Source of the DNA: an uncultured Oscillospiraceae bacterium | Lineage (GTDB): Bacteria; Bacillota; Clostridia; Oscillospirales; Oscillospiraceae | DNA length: 64,000 nucleotides | Direction: 5' to 3' | Assembly (NCBI GenBank): GCA_934569045.1 | Contig: CAKTJX010000005.1 | Coordinates: 15,354-79,353, forward strand | Part shown: positions 60,900 through 64,000 of the stretch, one piece after another | Position numbering within the stretch: the first letter of the stretch is position 1 | Layout: each line of letters begins with the position of its first letter | Notes under the pieces: generated by a model | The model's input: the letters and a program-made list of their open reading frames with translations, nothing else | Told to the model about the DNA's origin: nothing | Databases searched by the model: none | Program-made: the position numbers and the translations under genes

Positions 60900-60930
60900 C
60901 CCCCAGCCGCCGAATTTCGGCGGCTGGGGG
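60900..60930 (+). terminator. Terminator after pnp
   Basis: Stem CCCCCAGCCGCCG / CGGCGGCTGGGGG with a short loop, followed by ATTTTG. Confidence 0.88.
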
Positions 60931-60945
60931 ATTTTGAAAAAAGAC

Positions 60946-60974
60946 TTGCCGAAATGAGAAAAACAGCATATAAT
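60946..60974 (+). promoter_or_regulatory. Promoter of an unassigned RNA
   Basis: TTGCCG (60946-60951), 17-base spacer, TATAAT (60969-60974). Confidence 0.6.
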
Positions 60975-60980
60975 ATATAT

Positions 60981-61111
60981 GAGCAGAGATGCTCACCGGT
61001 CGCTACGGTAAGAATATAGCGAACGTGTATGTTTTGCCTCCGAAAGCGACGGGGTGTCGAAAGGCGTAGAATATCGCTTACCTGTAGGGCTTGCTTGACA
61101 GCAGGCCCTTT
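60981..61111 (+). ncRNA. Candidate structured RNA or leader
   Basis: Follows the promoter above and holds a closing pair GGTAAG...GCGA with TCGCTTACC, an inner GCCT...AGGC stem enclosing CGACGGGGTGTCG, a short GAGCAGAGATGCTC hairpin at the start, and a terminal GGGCTTGC / GCAGGCCC hairpin ending in TTT. No known riboswitch or RNA family is recognised. Confidence 0.4.
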
Positions 61112-61114
61112 AAT

Positions 61115-61225
61115 GTGAAAAGAATCGTGGAAGAGTGCCAGCAATACTTGAATGCGTATGAAAGAGGGGAAAAGCCACTCTTTTCAACAGACATTGACCT
61201 GCTTTTAGAACAACTCGAAAAATGA
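61115..61225 (+). CDS. Possible 36-residue ORF after the structured RNA
   Basis: GTG at 61115 gives VKRIVEECQQYLNAYERGEK and then PLFSTDIDLLLEQLEK, a soluble helical peptide. No good ribosome binding site; an in-frame TTG at 61091 is an alternative. A family C element follows 14 bases after the stop and a terminator lies beyond it, as if the repeat had landed in the 3' UTR. Not recognised. Confidence 0.25.
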   Translation: MKRIVEECQQYLNAYERGEKPLFSTDIDLLLEQLEK

Positions 61226-61239
61226 GCCGCTGACTTTTC

Positions 61240-61389
61240 GGGGCTGTTGCAAAATAAGCATTTTTGTAGGGGCGGCTACCAGCCGCCCGCGATCTCACGG
61301 AATTGCGCATTTGATGGATGCGCTCTGTCCCGAAAGTCGGCGGGCGGCTAATAGCCGCCCCTACGGGTTTACTATTTTGCAACAGCCCC
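61240..61389 (-). mobile_element. Family C MITE-like element, copy 8 (150 bp)
   Basis: 150-base unit, inverted, between the small ORF and a terminator. Confidence 0.85.
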
Positions 61390-61423
61390 TTTTTGCGTCA
61401 AAGCGGGAAATTGGGGTTTGCGG

Positions 61424-61460
61424 AAATCCCTGGGAATCCGATGATTTCCAGGGATTTTTT
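61424..61460 (+). terminator. Terminator downstream of family C copy 8
   Basis: Stem AAATCCCTGGGAATC / GATTTCCAGGGATTT followed by six T. With no gene directly before it, it may end the RNA/small-ORF unit interrupted by the repeat. Confidence 0.75.
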
Positions 61461-61521
61461 CTGTCCGGCACTGGCGTTATCACGAAATTATTGCGCAAAT
61501 CCGTTTTTTTACCTGACAAGG

Positions 61522-61550
61522 TTGACAAAAAACGAAAAGAATCCTATACT
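61522..61550 (+). promoter_or_regulatory. Promoter of the fibronectin-III protein gene
   Basis: TTGACA (61522-61527), 17-base spacer, TATACT (61545-61550). Confidence 0.8.
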
Positions 61551-61676
61551 GTGTTCTGTAGGGGAAGATCGGCGTAAAAACTTGTTCAATTAATGCGTTT
61601 TGCTTTTTGAACCTGCTGTTTTGCGCCAATATCCGCCCTGCGAAAGAGGAATATTTGCTGGAAAGAAGGTAGAAAA

Positions 61677-64000
61677 ATGAAGAAAACGCAAAGAATGCTT
61701 GCGCTGCTTCTGTCCGTGTGCCTGCTGGCCGGGATGCTGGGCGGGATTCCCGCGGCGGCAGAGAGCCTGGGCACAGAGCAGGTAACCGAGGCCGTGACGG
61801 AGCCCGTTACCGAACCGGCAGCCGAGGCGGAAGCGGAACCCGTAACCGAGCCGGTCACGGAGCCCGCAACGGAGCCCGAAACCGAGCCCGTGACCGAGCC
61901 CGTAACCGAGCCCGTAACCGAGCCTGAAACCGAACCCGCAACCGAACCTGCGGCAGAGCCCACCGTCGCGGTGGACGAAGAGGCACAGGGGGACCAGGTG
62001 AAGGAAGAGGCCGCGCTGGCTGCCCAGCTGGCGACACCGGAGCTGCTGGAAGTCTGGAGCGGCAGTGAAGGCCTGTGGGTAGAATGGCAGGAAGTTCCCG
62101 GCGCGGCAGGCTACCGGGTATACCTCCAGAACGAGAATGGCACCTGGAAAACGCTCCGGGATGTGGAATATACATCAATGATGCTTGAGACGGCGCAAAG
62201 CGGCAAAAAGTACACCTTTACCGTCCGTGCCCTGAATGAAAACGGCGATTGCGTCAGCGGCTACGATGAGAAGGGTATCACCGGTATTTTCCTGGCGCAG
62301 CCTGTGATTACCAAGGTGGAGGAAACCGATTCCGGCGTGAAGATGCAGTGGAACGCGGTTCCCGGTACGGAGAAGTACGCAATCTTTTCTCGTGTTGACG
62401 GCGAAGATATCTGGAGCTATGTCGATAGAACTGTGGATACAAGCTATACCGTCACCAGTCTGAGAAGGGGCGTTCAGTATCAGCTTGCGGTGATGGCAGT
62501 TTTGGACGATTGGTCGGCCGAGAGCTGCTTCTCGGAGTCCAAGACCATTACCCTGAAAAAGGACCCGTCGGCAAAACCGGCAACGCCGAAGCTGTCGAAA
62601 ATCCATGTTTCTGACACAGGTTTTTTTGTAGAATGGGAGTCTGATCCCAACGCTTACCAGTACCGCGTGTTCTGCAAGACCCCCGGTACCGGCTGGAAGA
62701 TTCTGGGAGATACCTTTGATACACAGTATTTGGCGGAAAACCTGACCAGCGGTGTGGAATATACCTTTACGGTTCGCTGCGTGGATGAAAAGGGGAATTA
62801 CGCCAGCGATTACGACAGAACGGGCATCAGCAGAACCTTCCTGGCGCAGCCTGTGATTACGAAGGTTACCAAAACAAATGCCGGCGTGGAAATGCAGTGG
62901 AACGCGGTGCCCGGCGCGGAGCAGTATACGATCCAGTTTTCCACCAAAGACGATCACGAGTGGCACTATGTCGGTACCACGGAAGATACAAAATATACCC
63001 TGACCAATCTGAGAAAGGGCATTGAGTATTATCTCGCGCTGGTCGCTTTTACAAAGGATAATACGGCCTACAGCGCCTTCTCCGAGTCCAAAACCGTTAC
63101 CGTGGACAAGGATTCCACGGCAAAACCGGCAACGCCCAAGCTTACGGGTGTCTATTCTGCTGACAATGGACTTCTGGTCGAATGGCAGGCCGACTCCAAC
63201 GCCTACAAATTCCGCGTGTTCTGCAAGACCGCGGGCACCAGCTGGAAACCTGTCGGAGATACCTTCGATACGCAATATGTTGTGAAGAATCTGACAGGCG
63301 GCGTGGAATACACCTTCACGGTTCGCTGCGTGGATGAAAAGGGCAATTATGTCAGCGATTATGACAGAACCGGTATTTCGGCGGTTTATCTGCCGCTGCC
63401 AAAAATCACAAAGCTTGCCAATACCGGCAGCGGTGTGGAGATGCAGTGGGACGCGGTGGACGGCGCGAACTACTATACGCTGTATATTTCCACCAATGAC
63501 AGATACTACAAATATGCTGACTGGACCGAAGGCACAAGCTATACATTCCGGAATCTGACAGCGGGGCAGAAGTACAGCTTCGGCATCTGCGCGGGGATTC
63601 TCGGTGAGGACGGACAGCCGGTGGCCACCAGCGGCCTGATGACTTCTGATTCCATCACGGTCGAAAAGACCCAGCTGGATACGCCCGTGCTCCGCTCCCT
63701 GGAGAGCGTTTCCGGCGGCGTGTCAGTCAAGTGGAACGCGGTTTCCGGGGCGGAAAAGTACCGTGTGTTCTATAAGACCGCGGGGGGCACCTGGAAGGTT
63801 TCCGGCGACACCACCGGCACCAGCCTGACGGTCAACGGCCTGACAAGCGGCACGAGATATGCCTTCACCGTCCGCTGCGTCACCGCCGACGGCAAGAATT
63901 TTGCCAGTGATTATGACCGCACGGGCAAGAGCATTACCTATATCGCCCAGCCCGCCATCAGCGCGCTGGAGAACACCACCAACGGCGTCATGGTCAAGTG
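61677..64000 (+). CDS. Secreted fibronectin type III repeat protein, C-terminus outside window
   Basis: Open frame of 774 codons running off the window; ATG 61677 follows GAAAGAAGGT. Signal peptide MKKTQRMLALLLSVCLLAGM with cleavage near AAAES. Then about 55 residues of degenerate TEP(V/A/E) repeats, a stalk-like linker. From about residue 115 come tandem fibronectin-III-like domains of about 90 residues, at least seven in view, each with a V.W..V.GA..Y.(V/I) start and a G..Y.FTVR(C/A) end. Probably a surface or exported adhesin or enzyme scaffold. No catalytic domain is visible in this part. Confidence 0.85.
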   Translation, partial: MKKTQRMLALLLSVCLLAGMLGGIPAAAESLGTEQVTEAVTEPVTEPAAEAEAEPVTEPVTEPATEPETEPVTEPVTEPVTEPETEPATEPAAEPTVAVDEEAQGDQVKEEAALAAQLATPELLEVWSGSEGLWVEWQEVPGAAGYRVYLQNENGTWKTLRDVEYTSMMLETAQSGKKYTFTVRALNENGDCVSGYDEKGITGIFLAQPVITKVEETDSGVKMQWNAVPGTEKYAIFSRVDGEDIWSYVDRTVDTSYTVTSLRRGVQYQLAVMAVLDDWSAESCFSESKTITLKKDPSAKPATPKLSKIHVSDTGFFVEWESDPNAYQYRVFCKTPGTGWKILGDTFDTQYLAENLTSGVEYTFTVRCVDEKGNYASDYDRTGISRTFLAQPVITKVTKTNAGVEMQWNAVPGAEQYTIQFSTKDDHEWHYVGTTEDTKYTLTNLRKGIEYYLALVAFTKDNTAYSAFSESKTVTVDKDSTAKPATPKLTGVYSADNGLLVEWQADSNAYKFRVFCKTAGTSWKPVGDTFDTQYVVKNLTGGVEYTFTVRCVDEKGNYVSDYDRTGISAVYLPLPKITKLANTGSGVEMQWDAVDGANYYTLYISTNDRYYKYADWTEGTSYTFRNLTAGQKYSFGICAGILGEDGQPVATSGLMTSDSITVEKTQLDTPVLRSLESVSGGVSVKWNAVSGAEKYRVFYKTAGGTWKVSGDTTGTSLTVNGLTSGTRYAFTVRCVTADGKNFASDYDRTGKSITYIAQPAISALENTTNGVMVK

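Noticed and set aside
7746..61389. Recurrent short frame beginning QNSKPVGAAISRPPTFG found at eight places
   Set aside because: It is the translation of the family C repeat. The repeat is palindromic and non-coding; both strands give similar frames by chance.
1..64000. tRNA or rRNA genes
   Set aside because: I looked for CCA-ended cloverleaf segments and rRNA signatures in the intergenic regions and saw none.

Overview
The window looks like the replication-origin region of a high-GC Clostridia chromosome, probably Oscillospiraceae/Ruminococcaceae (a gut anaerobe related to Faecalibacterium or Subdoligranulum). The basis is gene content: dnaA-dnaN-S4-recF-gyrB-gyrA in line, a parAB locus with two perfect parS sites, Clostridia-type NfnAB, a choloylglycine hydrolase-family enzyme, DUF1836, RemB and Gram-positive style promoters. 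The species assignment is inference. Genes left of dnaA (about 30.4 kb) read mostly leftward and genes to the right mostly rightward, as expected for a bidirectional origin at dnaA.

Layout. 0-6.2 kb: a truncated PucR-like regulator, a DUF3810 metallopeptidase-like protein, rsmG and three tandem membrane-anchored SGNH paralogues. 6.3-6.6 kb: a compact locus resembling a type I toxin-antitoxin module (27-codon ORF, own promoter and terminator, opposing antisense promoter). 6.6-15.5 kb: an OmpR-type regulator, a DnaA-box-rich gap, nfnAB, mscL, serS, parB, parA, parS and a zinc-ribbon membrane protein. 15.7-20.2 kb: DUF1836, hflK/hflC, a choloylglycine hydrolase-family gene and remnants of a MNT/HEPN module. 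20.2-30.4 kb: remB, rnhA, gyrA, gyrB, recF, S4, dnaN, dnaA with origin-like sequence on both sides of dnaA. 31-36 kb: YitT, an IMP dehydrogenase strikingly like the Tritrichomonas foetus type, an XRE regulator divergent from a small exported protein, and a DUF3990 gene pair. 36-42 kb: a Dlt-like cell-envelope modification cluster (adenylating ligase, PLP decarboxylase, carrier protein, MBOAT) and galE. 42-46 kb: a sensor kinase, an HtrA protease and an acyl-ACP thioesterase. 47-55 kb: the rimP-nusA-rnpM-L7Ae-infB-rbfA-nrnA-truB-ribF operon. 55-61 kb: a CapA-like protein, a membrane-anchored sigma-like protein, rpsO and pnp. 60.9-64 kb: a possible structured RNA and the start of a secreted fibronectin-III repeat protein.

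The window is packed with short non-autonomous repeats. Family C is exactly 150 bp (8 copies, terminal inverted repeats GGGGCTGTTGCAAAATA). Family A has a ~100 bp palindromic core (9 copies) with outer arms AATGCGAATCAAT; in two genes an A arm supplies the stop codon. Family B consists of mosaic pieces carrying ACGAATTCG palindromes. Family D has two inverted copies. There are also two arrays of tiny hairpins separated by ATTTCAC. No tRNA, rRNA, CRISPR array or complete transposase gene was recognised.

Most interesting: the type I TA-like locus at 6.3 kb, the Dlt-like cluster with an embedded PLP decarboxylase (perhaps served by the SGNH triplet), the convergent DnaA-box palindrome at 8.2 kb, the hairpin arrays, and the inverted composite repeats flanking the nusA operon.
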